Shown: positions 36,579 to 45,231 of the stretch, one piece after another
Layout of the letters: each line of letters begins with the position of its first letter
Numbering within the stretch: the first letter of the stretch is position 1
Assembly: GCF_009857475.1 (NCBI RefSeq)
Contig: NZ_WWCJ01000005.1
Location: 124,001-188,000 of the forward strand
Direction of reading: 5' to 3'
Origin: Pseudoduganella guangdongensis
GTDB lineage: Bacteria; Pseudomonadota; Gammaproteobacteria; Burkholderiales; Burkholderiaceae_D
Length of the DNA stretch: 64,000 bases
Position numbers and translations under genes: made by a program
Notes under the pieces: model-generated
Database searches by the model: none
Seen by the model: the letters and a program-made list of their open reading frames with translations, nothing else
Told to the model about the DNA's origin: nothing

Positions 36579-38455
36579 TGATTGCTGCGGCAGCCGGTTC
36601 GGTGCGCATCAAGCTGATCCTGACCGCCCTGGCAACCACTTTCCTGGCCCTGGTCGTGACCACGGTTGCCATGCTGGTCTACGACCTGAAAAGCTTCCAG
36701 CAGGGCTGGGTGGACGACTTGACCACGCAGGCTGAACTGATCGCCACCATTTCCGCCCCCGCCATCTCGTTCAACGACCCGCGCACCGCACAGCAAAACC
36801 TCGGCCTGTTGCGCGTGCGCCCGCAAATCCTGGCCGGCGCCATCTACGCCGCCAATGGCCGCTTGTTCGCCGCGTACGCGCAAGCGCCGTTCGACACGCC
36901 CGCGCTGCCGCGCCAGCCCGGGCAACTGGGCTACGCGATTGAAGGCGGGCAGATGGTGGTGACGCACCCGATCGTGGAAGGCGGCGAACGTATTGGCACG
37001 GTCTACCTGGTCGCCTCCTACCGCCTGCTGGACCGCCTGCAGAGCTATGCCCTGATCCTGCTCGGGGTGATGCTGGGCAGCTTGCTGCTGGCGGCCCTGG
37101 TCGCGCATCTGATGCAGGCCGGCATCACGCGCCCGCTGCTGGCCGTGACCGACGTGGCGCGCGCCGTCATGCAGCGGCGCGACTATTCGCTGCGCGTGCA
37201 GGAGCGCGCCACGGGCGAGATCGGCACCCTGGTCGACGCGTTCAACGACATGCTGGCGGAGATCGCGCGCCGCTCCAACGCCCTGCAGGACGCCAACCTT
37301 ACCCTGGAACATGAAATGACGGTGCGCCAGTGCGCCGAGCGCGCCTTGCTGCTGGCGGACCGCCGCAAGGACGAGTTCCTGGCCACCCTGGCGCACGAGC
37401 TGCGCAACCCGCTGGCGCCGATCCGCACCGGCCTCGACATCATGCGCGTGAACGCCAACGACCAGGCGGCCTGCGAAAAGGCGCGCGCCATCATGGAGCG
37501 GCAGTTGAAGCAGATGGTGCGCCTGGTCGACGATTTGCTCGATGTCTCGCGCATCAACACCGGCAAGCTGACCATCCGCCGCGAGCAGCTTGTGTTGCAG
37601 GACGTGGTGGCCGACGCGCTCGAGCTGTCGCGCCCCTTCATCGCGGCCCAGGGCCACAAACTCGACGTGCGCCTGCCGCCGCAGCCGCTCTACCTGGTGG
37701 GCGACGCCACGCGCCTGGCGCAGGTGCTGTCCAACCTCCTGCACAACGCCGCCAAGTACACGGCGCGCGGCGGCGCCATCGTGCTGGAGGCGCAGGCCAC
37801 GGCGGCGCAGCTGGAGTTGCGCGTCAGCGACAACGGCATCGGCATCGCGCCGGCCTTGCTAACCGAGATTTTCGAGATGTTCATCCAGGCCGATTCCTCG
37901 CTCGAACGCAGCACGGCCGGCCTGGGTGTCGGCTTGTCGCTGGCGCGCAAGCTGGTCGAGCTGCATGGCGGCAGTATCCGCGCCGAAAGCGCCGGCGCAG
38001 GGCAGGGCAGCACCTTCATCGTGACCCTGCCGCTGCTGCAGATGGTCAGCGCGCCCGCGCCCAGGAGCGAAACCCGGCAGGCCGACGGGCGCCTGTACCG
38101 CGTCCTGCTGGCGGACGATAATGTGGATTTCGTCAACGGCATCGGCGGCTTGCTGCGCTCGCTCGGCCACCAGGTGCAGATTTTCCACGATGGCCAGCAG
38201 GCGCTGGCGGGGGCCGAAGTGTTCGCTCCCGAATACGCCTTCCTTGATATCGGGCTGCCGCATTTGAACGGCTACGACCTGGCGCGCGCCCTGAAACGCC
38301 TGCCTGCCCTGCGCCATACGGTGCTGGTGGCAGTGACCGGCTGGGGCCAGCAGAAAGACCGCCAGCTGGCGTTCGAGGCCGGCTTCCACCACCACCTGGT
38401 CAAGCCGGTCAGTATTGACCAGCTCCAGGAAATTCTTGCCGGCGGCGGGTCTTGA
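36575..38455 (+). CDS. Hybrid sensor histidine kinase with C-terminal receiver
   Basis: A 626-residue inner-membrane kinase. First membrane helix ~12-34, periplasmic CHASE8-like domain ~35-155, second helix ~157-180, HAMP ~182-235. HisKA follows with H274 in LATLAHELRNPLAPIRTGLD. HATPase motifs are the N box (LLHNAAKYT), VSDNGIGIAP and GLGVGLSLARKLVELHGG. The C-terminal receiver starts YRVLLADDNVDF with phospho-acceptor D558 (FLDIGLPHLNGYD) and ends near TGWGQQKDR...HLVKPV. Kinase and receiver residues are all intact. No separate output protein is encoded next to it, so the phosphorelay target is unknown. The last gene of the receptor - YfiR - kinase operon. Confidence 0.93.
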   Translation: MMIAAAAGSVRIKLILTALATTFLALVVTTVAMLVYDLKSFQQGWVDDLTTQAELIATISAPAISFNDPRTAQQNLGLLRVRPQILAGAIYAANGRLFAAYAQAPFDTPALPRQPGQLGYAIEGGQMVVTHPIVEGGERIGTVYLVASYRLLDRLQSYALILLGVMLGSLLLAALVAHLMQAGITRPLLAVTDVARAVMQRRDYSLRVQERATGEIGTLVDAFNDMLAEIARRSNALQDANLTLEHEMTVRQCAERALLLADRRKDEFLATLAHELRNPLAPIRTGLDIMRVNANDQAACEKARAIMERQLKQMVRLVDDLLDVSRINTGKLTIRREQLVLQDVVADALELSRPFIAAQGHKLDVRLPPQPLYLVGDATRLAQVLSNLLHNAAKYTARGGAIVLEAQATAAQLELRVSDNGIGIAPALLTEIFEMFIQADSSLERSTAGLGVGLSLARKLVELHGGSIRAESAGAGQGSTFIVTLPLLQMVSAPAPRSETRQADGRLYRVLLADDNVDFVNGIGGLLRSLGHQVQIFHDGQQALAGAEVFAPEYAFLDIGLPHLNGYDLARALKRLPALRHTVLVAVTGWGQQKDRQLAFEAGFHHHLVKPVSIDQLQEILAGGGS

Positions 38456-38513
38456 TATTCGGGCGTTGCGCCCGATCTGCTTAAACAGGCAATATTATTC
38501 GAGGAGCCATGCC

Positions 38514-38654
38514 ATGCTGCAAGCGCATATCACGCCCGATCCCGAAGCCCCGCCACCCGAGCCGGAAAAAGACCCGCCCCCCGACGACCAGCCGTTGCCG
38601 AGCGAACCGCCGATCGAGGAGCCCGTGCCGCAACCGCCGCCTATGAAGGCTTAG
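38514..38654 (+). CDS. Small acidic proline-rich protein (46 aa)
   Basis: ATG 38514 is preceded by GAGGAG at seven bases. The 46-residue product, beginning MLQAHITPDPEAPPPEPEKD, is about one-third proline and strongly acidic, with no hydrophobic segment, so it is likely disordered and cytosolic. Fifty-eight bases after the kinase stop. Its last 14 bases overlap the convergent small gene ending at 38641. I do not recognise a family. Confidence 0.5.
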   Translation: MLQAHITPDPEAPPPEPEKDPPPDDQPLPSEPPIEEPVPQPPPMKA

Positions 38655-38820
38655 CGCCGGGCGCCTCACGCCGCCCATGCTCCGGCAAAGGTGGAATTTG
38701 CCGGATCTGCTCCTCGGTTTCCCGTTCGCCCGGCGATTTCTCGCCGCTGCCGATATCCGGTTCATCCATCAAATGCTTGCCCCGCTCTGGCTGGGACTGG
38801 GGTTTGACAGTTTGTTCCAT
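38641..38820 (-). CDS. Small hydrophilic protein (59 aa)
   Basis: The ATG complementary to 38818-38820 has GGAGGG on the minus strand seven bases upstream. The 59-residue product starts MEQTVKPQSQPERGKHLMDE and is highly charged, with an EKSPGERETEEQIRQIPPLPEHG centre; no membrane or signal segment is seen. It converges with and overlaps the proline-rich ORF by 14 bases. The charge pattern and Shine-Dalgarno support a real gene; the family is unknown. Confidence 0.55.
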   Translation of the reverse strand: MEQTVKPQSQPERGKHLMDEPDIGSGEKSPGERETEEQIRQIPPLPEHGRREAPGAKPS

Positions 38821-38961
38821 GCTCGACCCTCCTTCCGCACCGATGCTACCAGCGCCACCTGCACGCTGTCGCTTGTTTGCTGAAAGGTAATTAGCGTTGC
38901 GTGAAGAGAATATTTGTGTTGTTTTGTGTTGGCTGTCACAGTGGCGTCACTGTCGGCTTTT

Positions 38962-38967
38962 TATAAT
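38962..38967 (+). promoter_or_regulatory. -10 element TATAAT before the small membrane protein
   Basis: Perfect TATAAT, 39 bases before ATG 39006. The region upstream (38880-38960) is AT-richer than its surroundings; no clear TTGACA is seen. Confidence 0.45.
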
Positions 38968-39005
38968 GGGCACATCGACAAACGCTTTTCCAGTCGGAGG
39001 CCACC

Positions 39006-39146
39006 ATGGGCAATTCCCTGCACAACAAGATTTACCTCAAACCCCGTATTGACCTGCACAGCCGTCGCGCGCAGGCGCTGATGGGAGCAAGTGCCTTGGT
39101 GGCTGGGGCGGCACTGGTATGGCTGACCTTGCATATGCTCAAGTAA
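39006..39146 (+). CDS. Small single-TM protein (46 aa)
   Basis: ATG 39006 follows GGAGG at five bases and a TATAAT -10. The product starts MGNSLHNKIYLKPRIDLHSR and ends in one hydrophobic helix (~27-44, MGASALVAGAALVWLTLHML) with a basic N-terminal side, so an N-in inner-membrane protein is likely. Such tiny membrane proteins are common and poorly annotated; no family is recognised. Confidence 0.65.
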   Translation: MGNSLHNKIYLKPRIDLHSRRAQALMGASALVAGAALVWLTLHMLK

Positions 39147-39185
39147 GCTTGCCGTGCCCGGTTCGGGCGCGTACCATGGCGGCTT

Positions 39186-39545
39186 ATGAAAAACGAAAAA
39201 TTAAGTACGGACGAATTCAACGCGCTGCTGGAGATTGCCCGGGGTATCCAGGGCAAGCCAAGCGCCTGCGTCGGCCGCAATAGCAAGCGCCTGTCGGGCA
39301 TTAAACTGATCAAATTTGAACGCACTGGCCGCATCATCCTGACCGATGCCGGCAAGGAGCGCCTGTTCCTGCGCCGCTGCGTGCTGGCGTTGAAGTCGCT
39401 GGTTGAGCTGACCGGGGAGGCGATCGACGCCGATGTGGCCCTGTTCCTGGGCAAGAAATCGCACATCGCCGAGGTGGATGGCGTGCTGGTGATTACCGAC
39501 AAAGGCCGCGAGTCGCTGGCCGATATCGAAGCCCACGGCATCTAA
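39186..39545 (+). CDS. Conserved-looking hypothetical protein (119 aa)
   Basis: A 119-residue soluble protein starting MKNEKLSTDEFNALLEIARG. It has two similar motifs, GRIILTDAGKERLFLRRC (~55-72) and GVLVITDKGRESLADIEAHG (~99-118), each a beta-strand followed by a TD-x-G-x-x-x-L turn of the kind seen in winged-helix proteins. No catalytic residues are evident. It lies 39 bases after the small membrane gene and converges with the M16 operon over a large palindrome. A DNA-binding role is only a guess. Confidence 0.6.
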   Translation: MKNEKLSTDEFNALLEIARGIQGKPSACVGRNSKRLSGIKLIKFERTGRIILTDAGKERLFLRRCVLALKSLVELTGEAIDADVALFLGKKSHIAEVDGVLVITDKGRESLADIEAHGI

Positions 39546-39551
39546 GGCCAT

Positions 39552-39606
39552 TTAACCCGGAACACCAGGGTCAGACCCTTGGGTCTGACCCTGGGTTACC
39601 GGGTTT
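39552..39606. terminator. Large palindrome between convergent genes, bidirectional terminator or REP-like
   Basis: CCAGGGTCAGACCC (39565-39578) pairs perfectly with GGGTCTGACCCTGG (39581-39594) around a 2-base centre, a 14-bp stem. An outer stem TTAACCCGG / CCGGGTTTAA (39552-39560 and 39597-39606) extends it past a small internal loop. It sits exactly between the stop codons of two convergent genes. It has no T-run, so function as terminator is inferred from position; the unusual length also fits a palindromic repeat unit. Confidence 0.6.
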
Positions 39607-40993
39607 AAGGCTGGAAGCCGTCGGCAGTGATCTCCAGATTGGTCACTTCGCCGTACTTGCTGGCGATTTTGCCAATCTCAGCCGCTTTCCCCACCAGCAC
39701 CATTTGCAGGTTCTTGCGCGGGAAGTGCTTTTCGACCAGCTGCTTGGCGCGCTCCGGCGTCAGGCTGTCGACATCCTTCATGAAGTTGTCAATCTGGCTG
39801 CGGCCCACATCGTTGGCGTACATATCGCCCAGCAGTGTAGCCAGCTGCTCGCTGGTTTCGTAGCGCGGCGGGAACTGACCCTTTACATACGCCTTGGCCG
39901 AATCCAGGGTCGCCTTGTCGATACCCTTGCTCCACAGGCGGTCATACGTCTTGAGCGCCAGGTCCAGCGCCGCTTCCGTCTTCGGCAGCGCGGTGAAGCT
40001 GGAGATCGAGAACGTGCCGGCCTGCGACAGCGTGGCGAAGCTCGAATTGGCGCCATAGGTCAGGCCCGAATTCACCCGCAATTCGTCGTTCAGCCAGGAG
40101 GTGAAACGACCGCCCAGCACCGTGTTCAGCACCTGCAGCGGCACGTAATCCGGGTCATTGCGCGCAATGCCAGGGCCGCCGATCAGGAAGGTGGTCTCGA
40201 TGGCGTCGGACTTGTTCACCACCCACACGCGCGGCTTATCGGCCTGCACCTTGCCGTAGTTGGCGCGCTGCGGTGCGGCGCCGTCGGCCTTCCATTGGCC
40301 GAACAGGGTTTCCACCTTCTTGCGCATTTCGGCCGGGTCGAAATCGCCGACCACGATCAGCGCCGCGTTATCCGGGCGGAAGTAGCGCTGGTGGAAGGCC
40401 TTCACGTCGTCCTGCTTGAGCGCGGACAGGCTGTTGACGGTGCCGGCCGGCGGATTGGCATAGGCCGCGTTCCCGAACAGCATGGCGCGGTAGTAGTTGC
40501 CGACCACCTGGCGCGGGCTTTCCTTGGACTGCTTGAGGCCATTGACCTTGCGCGCGCGCAGCTTGTCCAGTTCTGTGGCGTCGAAGCTTGGCTCCTGCAC
40601 CAGCTCCGCGAACAGCGGCAGCAGGGCGTCGGTGTCCTTGCGAGCGAAGTTGGCGGCCACGGTCGATTGCTCGACGCTGCCGCCGCCGGCCAGCACGGCG
40701 CCGCGGAAGTCGAAGGCCTGGTCGATGTGCGCCTTGTTATGCTTGGCCGAGCCGAGCAGCACGCCGTCGCCGGTCAGGTTGGCCAGGCCGGCTTGCGCGC
40801 CGTCGTTGACGGCGCCGGCTTTCACCACCGCGCGCACGGCCACCAGCGGCACATCGTGGCGCTCCATCATGTAGACGGTCAGGCCGTTCGGCAGCTTGGT
40901 GGTTTCAAATGCCGGCAGCTTGAATTCCGCTGCGTTGGCGCTCGCAGCCACGGCTGCGGCGCCGGTCAGGGCGATAGAAAACAGTTTCTTCAT
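39605..40993 (-). CDS. M16 family peptidase-like protein, catalytic motif lost
   Basis: A 462-residue periplasmic M16B fold protein (signal peptide ending ASANA-A). It has both M16 halves (LPNGLTVYMMERHDVPLVAVRAVVKAG and VPLQVLNTVLGGRFTSWLNDELRVNSGLTYGANSSFA). At the site of the zinc motif HxxEH it reads LLGSAKHNKAHIDQAFD, so the zinc ligands are absent. Such inactive partners pair with an active subunit, here the gene immediately upstream (40998-42314, 4-base gap). The pattern parallels mitochondrial processing peptidase alpha/beta and bacterial M16B heterodimers. The role is probably to shape the substrate chamber. Confidence 0.9.
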   Translation of the reverse strand: MKKLFSIALTGAAAVAASANAAEFKLPAFETTKLPNGLTVYMMERHDVPLVAVRAVVKAGAVNDGAQAGLANLTGDGVLLGSAKHNKAHIDQAFDFRGAVLAGGGSVEQSTVAANFARKDTDALLPLFAELVQEPSFDATELDKLRARKVNGLKQSKESPRQVVGNYYRAMLFGNAAYANPPAGTVNSLSALKQDDVKAFHQRYFRPDNAALIVVGDFDPAEMRKKVETLFGQWKADGAAPQRANYGKVQADKPRVWVVNKSDAIETTFLIGGPGIARNDPDYVPLQVLNTVLGGRFTSWLNDELRVNSGLTYGANSSFATLSQAGTFSISSFTALPKTEAALDLALKTYDRLWSKGIDKATLDSAKAYVKGQFPPRYETSEQLATLLGDMYANDVGRSQIDNFMKDVDSLTPERAKQLVEKHFPRKNLQMVLVGKAAEIGKIASKYGEVTNLEITADGFQP

Positions 40994-40997
40994 CTAA

Positions 40998-42314
40998 TTA
41001 GTCCTCCTTCGCCGCCAGCACGCCCACGGTGCGCAGCGATTTCTTCAGGTATTTGGCGGCCACGGCCTGGATGTCGGCGGCGGTCAGCTTTTCATAGGCG
41101 GCAGGCGCTTCGAAGGCTTTCTTGTAGTCGCCGAAGAAGACTTCGTAGTTACCCAGCATTTGCGCCTTGCCGTTGATGGTTTCCTGGGCGCGGTAGATGC
41201 CCAGCAGCTTGGCGTTCTTCACCTTCTGCAGTTCCTCATCGCTCACGCCTTCTTTGGCGACCTTCTCGATCGCCGCGATCATGGCTTTTTCCACCTTGGC
41301 CGGCTCCACGCCGGCCGCCGCCACGGTGAACATATACAGCAGGCCCGGGTCAAAGCCGTCGGTGTTGTAGGCGCCGACGCTGGTGGCCAGCTGGGTTTCC
41401 ACCAGGGCCTTGTACAGGCGCGAGGTCTTGCCTTCGGTAAGCAGGGCTTGCAGCACGTCGAGCGCGTAGTTTTCCGCGGTGCCCGCTTGCGGCACCTTGT
41501 ACGCCACCATCAGGTTGGCTGCGGTGGCGGACGGCTTGGCCACGAACAGGCGGCGTTCGCCGGTCTGCTCCGGCTCCACGGTGCGCACGGCCGGCGGCGC
41601 GGCGCGTTTCGGAATGCTGCCGAAGTGCTTGGTGGCGAGCTTTTTCACTTCCTCGAACTTGACGTCGCCCACGATCACCGACACCGCATTGTTCGGCGCG
41701 TAATAGGTGCGGAAGTAGTGCTGCAGGTCCTGCAGGGTCCAGGCCTTGATGTCCGATTCCCAGCCGATGGTCGGGATGGCGTAAGGGTGGGCCACGTAGG
41801 CCACGCTGTTCAATTCCTGCATCAGCATGCGCACATTGGAGTTTTCCAGGCCGGTGCTGCGCTCGGACAGCACCACGCCGCGCTCGCTCTCCACCATCTT
41901 CGGATCGATCGAGAGGTGGGCGATGCGGTCGCCTTCCAGCTTGAACACGGTCTCTAACGAGGAGGCCGGGAACCAGTCCTGGTACACGGTCACGTCGCTA
42001 TTGGTGTAGGCGTTGTTGGCGCCGCCGTTCGCTTCCATGGTGCGGTCGAACATTTTCGGGCCATAGTTCTTGGAGCCGTTGAACATCATGTGCTCGAAGA
42101 AGTGCGACAGGCCGGTGGTGCCGGGCGCCTCGTTGCGCGAACCGACTTTCCAGAAGGTGTACATATTCGCGTTCGGGATGGCCGAGCTTTCCAGCACGAT
42201 GAACTTCATGCCGTTGTTCAGCGTGAAGGTTTTGACCTGGTCGGCCGTCAGTGCGGCCTGGGCATAAGCTGCGGCCGAATAGGCCAGCAGCGCTGCCAGT
42301 ACTTTCAACTTCAT
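40998..42314 (-). CDS. M16 family zinc metallopeptidase, active subunit
   Basis: A 438-residue periplasmic peptidase (signal peptide MKLKVLAALLAYSAAAYAQA). The inverted zinc motif HFFEH is intact (H71, E74, H75), and the distal Glu lies in MVESERGVVLSE (~150). The R/Y pair used by M16 enzymes in the C-terminal half is likely in the TSRLYKALVETQLATSVGAY segment. It forms a two-gene operon with the inactive partner. Substrate unknown; M16B enzymes clear peptides in the periplasm. Divergent from the CheB-CheR fusion over 105 bases, which contain a TACAAT (42393-42398) for the opposite strand. Confidence 0.93.
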   Translation of the reverse strand: MKLKVLAALLAYSAAAYAQAALTADQVKTFTLNNGMKFIVLESSAIPNANMYTFWKVGSRNEAPGTTGLSHFFEHMMFNGSKNYGPKMFDRTMEANGGANNAYTNSDVTVYQDWFPASSLETVFKLEGDRIAHLSIDPKMVESERGVVLSERSTGLENSNVRMLMQELNSVAYVAHPYAIPTIGWESDIKAWTLQDLQHYFRTYYAPNNAVSVIVGDVKFEEVKKLATKHFGSIPKRAAPPAVRTVEPEQTGERRLFVAKPSATAANLMVAYKVPQAGTAENYALDVLQALLTEGKTSRLYKALVETQLATSVGAYNTDGFDPGLLYMFTVAAAGVEPAKVEKAMIAAIEKVAKEGVSDEELQKVKNAKLLGIYRAQETINGKAQMLGNYEVFFGDYKKAFEAPAAYEKLTAADIQAVAAKYLKKSLRTVGVLAAKED

Positions 42315-42419
42315 CTGTTTTCCTTTTCCGTGAAAGAAGTTGCATGAAGAATACTTGATCCATGGCGAAAATGCTAATCGCAGGGGAGGGGATACAATGG
42401 GGGCAATCGAGAATCGCCA

Positions 42420-45206
42420 ATGATGCCACCGAATGAGCAGGGACTAGCAGGGCCGGACCTGACCAGCGTGGACTTTCCGCTAGTCGGTATTGGCGCATCC
42501 GCCGGCGGGCTGGAAGCCTTGCAAAGCCTGCTGCCAGGCTTGCCGCCGGCGCCCGGCTTCTCCCTGGTCATCATCATGCACCTGGCGCCCGGCCAGGCCA
42601 GCGCCTTGGGCCAGGTGCTGCAAGCGTGCAGCCACATGCCGGTGATACAGCAGGCGCGGGCGCGCATCGAGTTGCAGCCTAACCACATCTACGTCATTTC
42701 GCCCGGCACCCTGCTGGAAGTCGCGGGCCGCTTCCTGCTGCAGACCGATGCCGGTCCAGGCGGCAGCAGCGGCGCCATTGATTGCTTCTTCCATTCGCTG
42801 GCGCGGGCGCAGTGCGAGCTGGCCGGCGGCGTCTTGCTCTCGGGCCTCGGGCGCGACGGCTGCAGCGGCCTGGCGGCGCTGCGTGAGCAGGGCGGCTGCG
42901 CCATTGTGCAAGCGCCGCAGGATGCCCAGTTCGGCGTCTTGCCGCAAGCGGCGATCGATGCCGGCCAGGCCGATGTGGTGCTGCCGGCCAGCGACATCGC
43001 GGCGCACCTGCGCCTGTTGTATGGCGCGCCCGGCGCCGCCAGCGAAACGCAATCGCTGCAGGACGTGCTGGCGCTGCTGCACGAACGCACCGGTCATGAC
43101 TTTCGCCAGTACAAGCATGCCACCATCCTGCGCCGGGTCGAGAGTCGCCTGGAGGAGCTCGGCCTGGCCGGCATGGACGCCTACTGCACGCGGCTGCAAG
43201 ACGAGGGCGACGAAGCCGGCGCCTTGCTGAAGGAACTGCTGATCGGCGTAACCGGGTTCTTCCGCGACAGCGATGCCTTTGCCCGGCTGCGCGAACTGGT
43301 GCTGCCCGCCATGCTGCGGGGGCGCGGCGGCGGCACGCTGCGGGTGTGGGCGGCGGCCTGCTCCACCGGCCAGGAGGCGTATTCGCTGGCGATCCTGCTG
43401 GCCGACATGGTGCGTGACATGCCGCTCCCGCCGGCGATCGAGGTGTTCGCTTCCGATATCGACCAGCAGGCGCTGGACTTCGCGCGCGCCAGCCTCTATC
43501 CCGAATCGATCCGGGACCAGGTGCCGGCGGCCAGCCTGGCGCGCTATTTCGTGCATGCTGGCAAACAGTATCGTGTGCGCCAGGCCCTGCGCGACATGGT
43601 CACGTTTGCCTGCCATGACTTGCTGCGCGAGCCGCCAGTCCATGGCGTGCACCTGGTCGCCTGCCGCAACTTCCTGATCTACCTGGACCGCCCGACGCAA
43701 TGCCAGGTGCTGCAGCACTTGCACCTGGCGCTGGTGCCGCAGGGTTACCTGTTCCTGGGCGGCTCCGAAACGGCCGACGTGGCGCCGGGCTTGTTCTCAC
43801 GTATCGATCGCCAGAGTCGCCTGTACCAGTCGGCGCCGGCTGCGGCGTCGCTACCGGACCTGCCGCACTGGACGATGCCAGCAGGGCATTGGCCGCAAAC
43901 AGCCGCGCGTAACGGCCGCTCGCCGATGGCAGATATGCGTGAGCGCCTGGCCGACGCGGAGTTGGGCTGGGCCAAGATGCAGTCGAACAGCAAGGAACTG
44001 TCGCAGCGCAACGCCGACCTTGCGCTGCGCCTGGCGCATGCCGACAAGGCGCATGATGACCTGTACGACCTGGTCGCGTCGGCCGACCTGGCCTCGGTGT
44101 TCGTTGATCCGGCCCTGCAAGTGCGCCAGTTCACGCCGCGCGCCGCCAGCATCTTCAACCTGATTGAGCGCGACGTCGGGCGCCACCTGCTGGACATCAC
44201 CAACCGCCTGGACTACCCGAAGCTGGCAGCGGATGTGGCGCAAACCTTCGCCACCTTGCAGCCGCTGGAGCGCGAGGTGACGGCAAGCGGCGGCCTGCAT
44301 TACATCGTGCGGGTGCGTCCGTTCCGCAAGGCCGACGGCGCCATCCTGGGCGCGGTGCTGACCTTCTTCGATTTCAGCGAACGCCAGGTGGGGCAGGCGC
44401 TGGCGCGTGCGGAGGCAAGCGACCAGCAATTCCTGCTGCATCTGGAGGACTGCCTGCGGCCGCTGTCGGACCCGGCGCAGTTGCTGGCGCTGGGCTGCCG
44501 CATGCTGGGCCGGCGCCTGGCCGTGCCGCAACTGGCCTATGCGAGCATCCACGCTGGCCGCTTCGACATGCTGGCAGGTTACGCCTGCGGCATGCCGCCG
44601 CTGCAAGGCAGCGCCGAGGTGGCCGTGCTGGGCGGCGAAGTGCTGGCGCGCTGGGGCGCGGGCGAGAGCGCGGCGCACGCGGGCATGGCGGCGCTGTGCG
44701 GGGCGGCAGGGGCTTCATTGTCGGCCTTGTGCCGCAGCGGCCAGCATTGGCAGGGCTTTTTCCACGCTTGCCAGCCCGGCGCACGCAGCTGGAGCGCGCC
44801 AGAGATCGCGCTATTTGAGCATGCGGCAGTGCGCATTGGCGCGGCGTTCGAGCGCGCGCGCGCGCAAACTGCGCTGCAAGCCAGCGCCACGCGCATGCGC
44901 CGCCTGTTGCGCGGCCTGGCCCGCGCCTACTGGGAAACCGACAGCGCCGGCGCATTGTCGGAGGACGGCTTGCCGCTTGCCGTCCAGCGCGCCGACTGCG
45001 CGGCCATCCTGCAGCATTGGCGGGCCGCGCTGCATGGCGCCAGTGAAATCGATGTGGAAGTCAGCCTGTGCGACGCCGACGCAGCGCGGCGCCCGGCCCG
45101 CCTGCTGGTCACGCCGCTGTGCGATGCGCAGGGCGCCATCCAGCGCTGGGCCGGCTGCATTATCCAGGGGGCCGAGCAGGCGCCGCTGCCATCGGTTAGC
45201 ATATAG
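42420..45206 (+). CDS. CheB-CheR-PAS-GAF fusion without kinase domain
   Basis: A 928-residue cytoplasmic signalling protein. Residues ~18-195 are a CheB-type methylesterase: S27 (GIGASAGGLEAL), the His of IIMHLAPGQAS, and D in SGLGRDGCSG. Residues ~215-480 are a CheR methyltransferase with helical N-domain (HDFRQYKHATILRRVESRLEEL) and SAM loop VWAAACSTGQEAYSLAIL. A coiled coil (~510-560) leads to a PAS domain (~560-665, DLASVFVDPALQVRQFTPRA) and a GAF-like domain (~680-830) with a divergent tail. There is no receiver and no histidine-kinase domain, unlike the common CheB/CheR/PAS/kinase proteins. It may modify methyl-acceptor proteins other than classic MCPs, or sense through PAS/GAF. No good Shine-Dalgarno precedes ATG 42420. 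Confidence 0.9.
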   Translation: MMPPNEQGLAGPDLTSVDFPLVGIGASAGGLEALQSLLPGLPPAPGFSLVIIMHLAPGQASALGQVLQACSHMPVIQQARARIELQPNHIYVISPGTLLEVAGRFLLQTDAGPGGSSGAIDCFFHSLARAQCELAGGVLLSGLGRDGCSGLAALREQGGCAIVQAPQDAQFGVLPQAAIDAGQADVVLPASDIAAHLRLLYGAPGAASETQSLQDVLALLHERTGHDFRQYKHATILRRVESRLEELGLAGMDAYCTRLQDEGDEAGALLKELLIGVTGFFRDSDAFARLRELVLPAMLRGRGGGTLRVWAAACSTGQEAYSLAILLADMVRDMPLPPAIEVFASDIDQQALDFARASLYPESIRDQVPAASLARYFVHAGKQYRVRQALRDMVTFACHDLLREPPVHGVHLVACRNFLIYLDRPTQCQVLQHLHLALVPQGYLFLGGSETADVAPGLFSRIDRQSRLYQSAPAAASLPDLPHWTMPAGHWPQTAARNGRSPMADMRERLADAELGWAKMQSNSKELSQRNADLALRLAHADKAHDDLYDLVASADLASVFVDPALQVRQFTPRAASIFNLIERDVGRHLLDITNRLDYPKLAADVAQTFATLQPLEREVTASGGLHYIVRVRPFRKADGAILGAVLTFFDFSERQVGQALARAEASDQQFLLHLEDCLRPLSDPAQLLALGCRMLGRRLAVPQLAYASIHAGRFDMLAGYACGMPPLQGSAEVAVLGGEVLARWGAGESAAHAGMAALCGAAGASLSALCRSGQHWQGFFHACQPGARSWSAPEIALFEHAAVRIGAAFERARAQTALQASATRMRRLLRGLARAYWETDSAGALSEDGLPLAVQRADCAAILQHWRAALHGASEIDVEVSLCDADAARRPARLLVTPLCDAQGAIQRWAGCIIQGAEQAPLPSVSI

Positions 45207-45231
45207 CCATTGCAATCAACCCCGCACGGCG

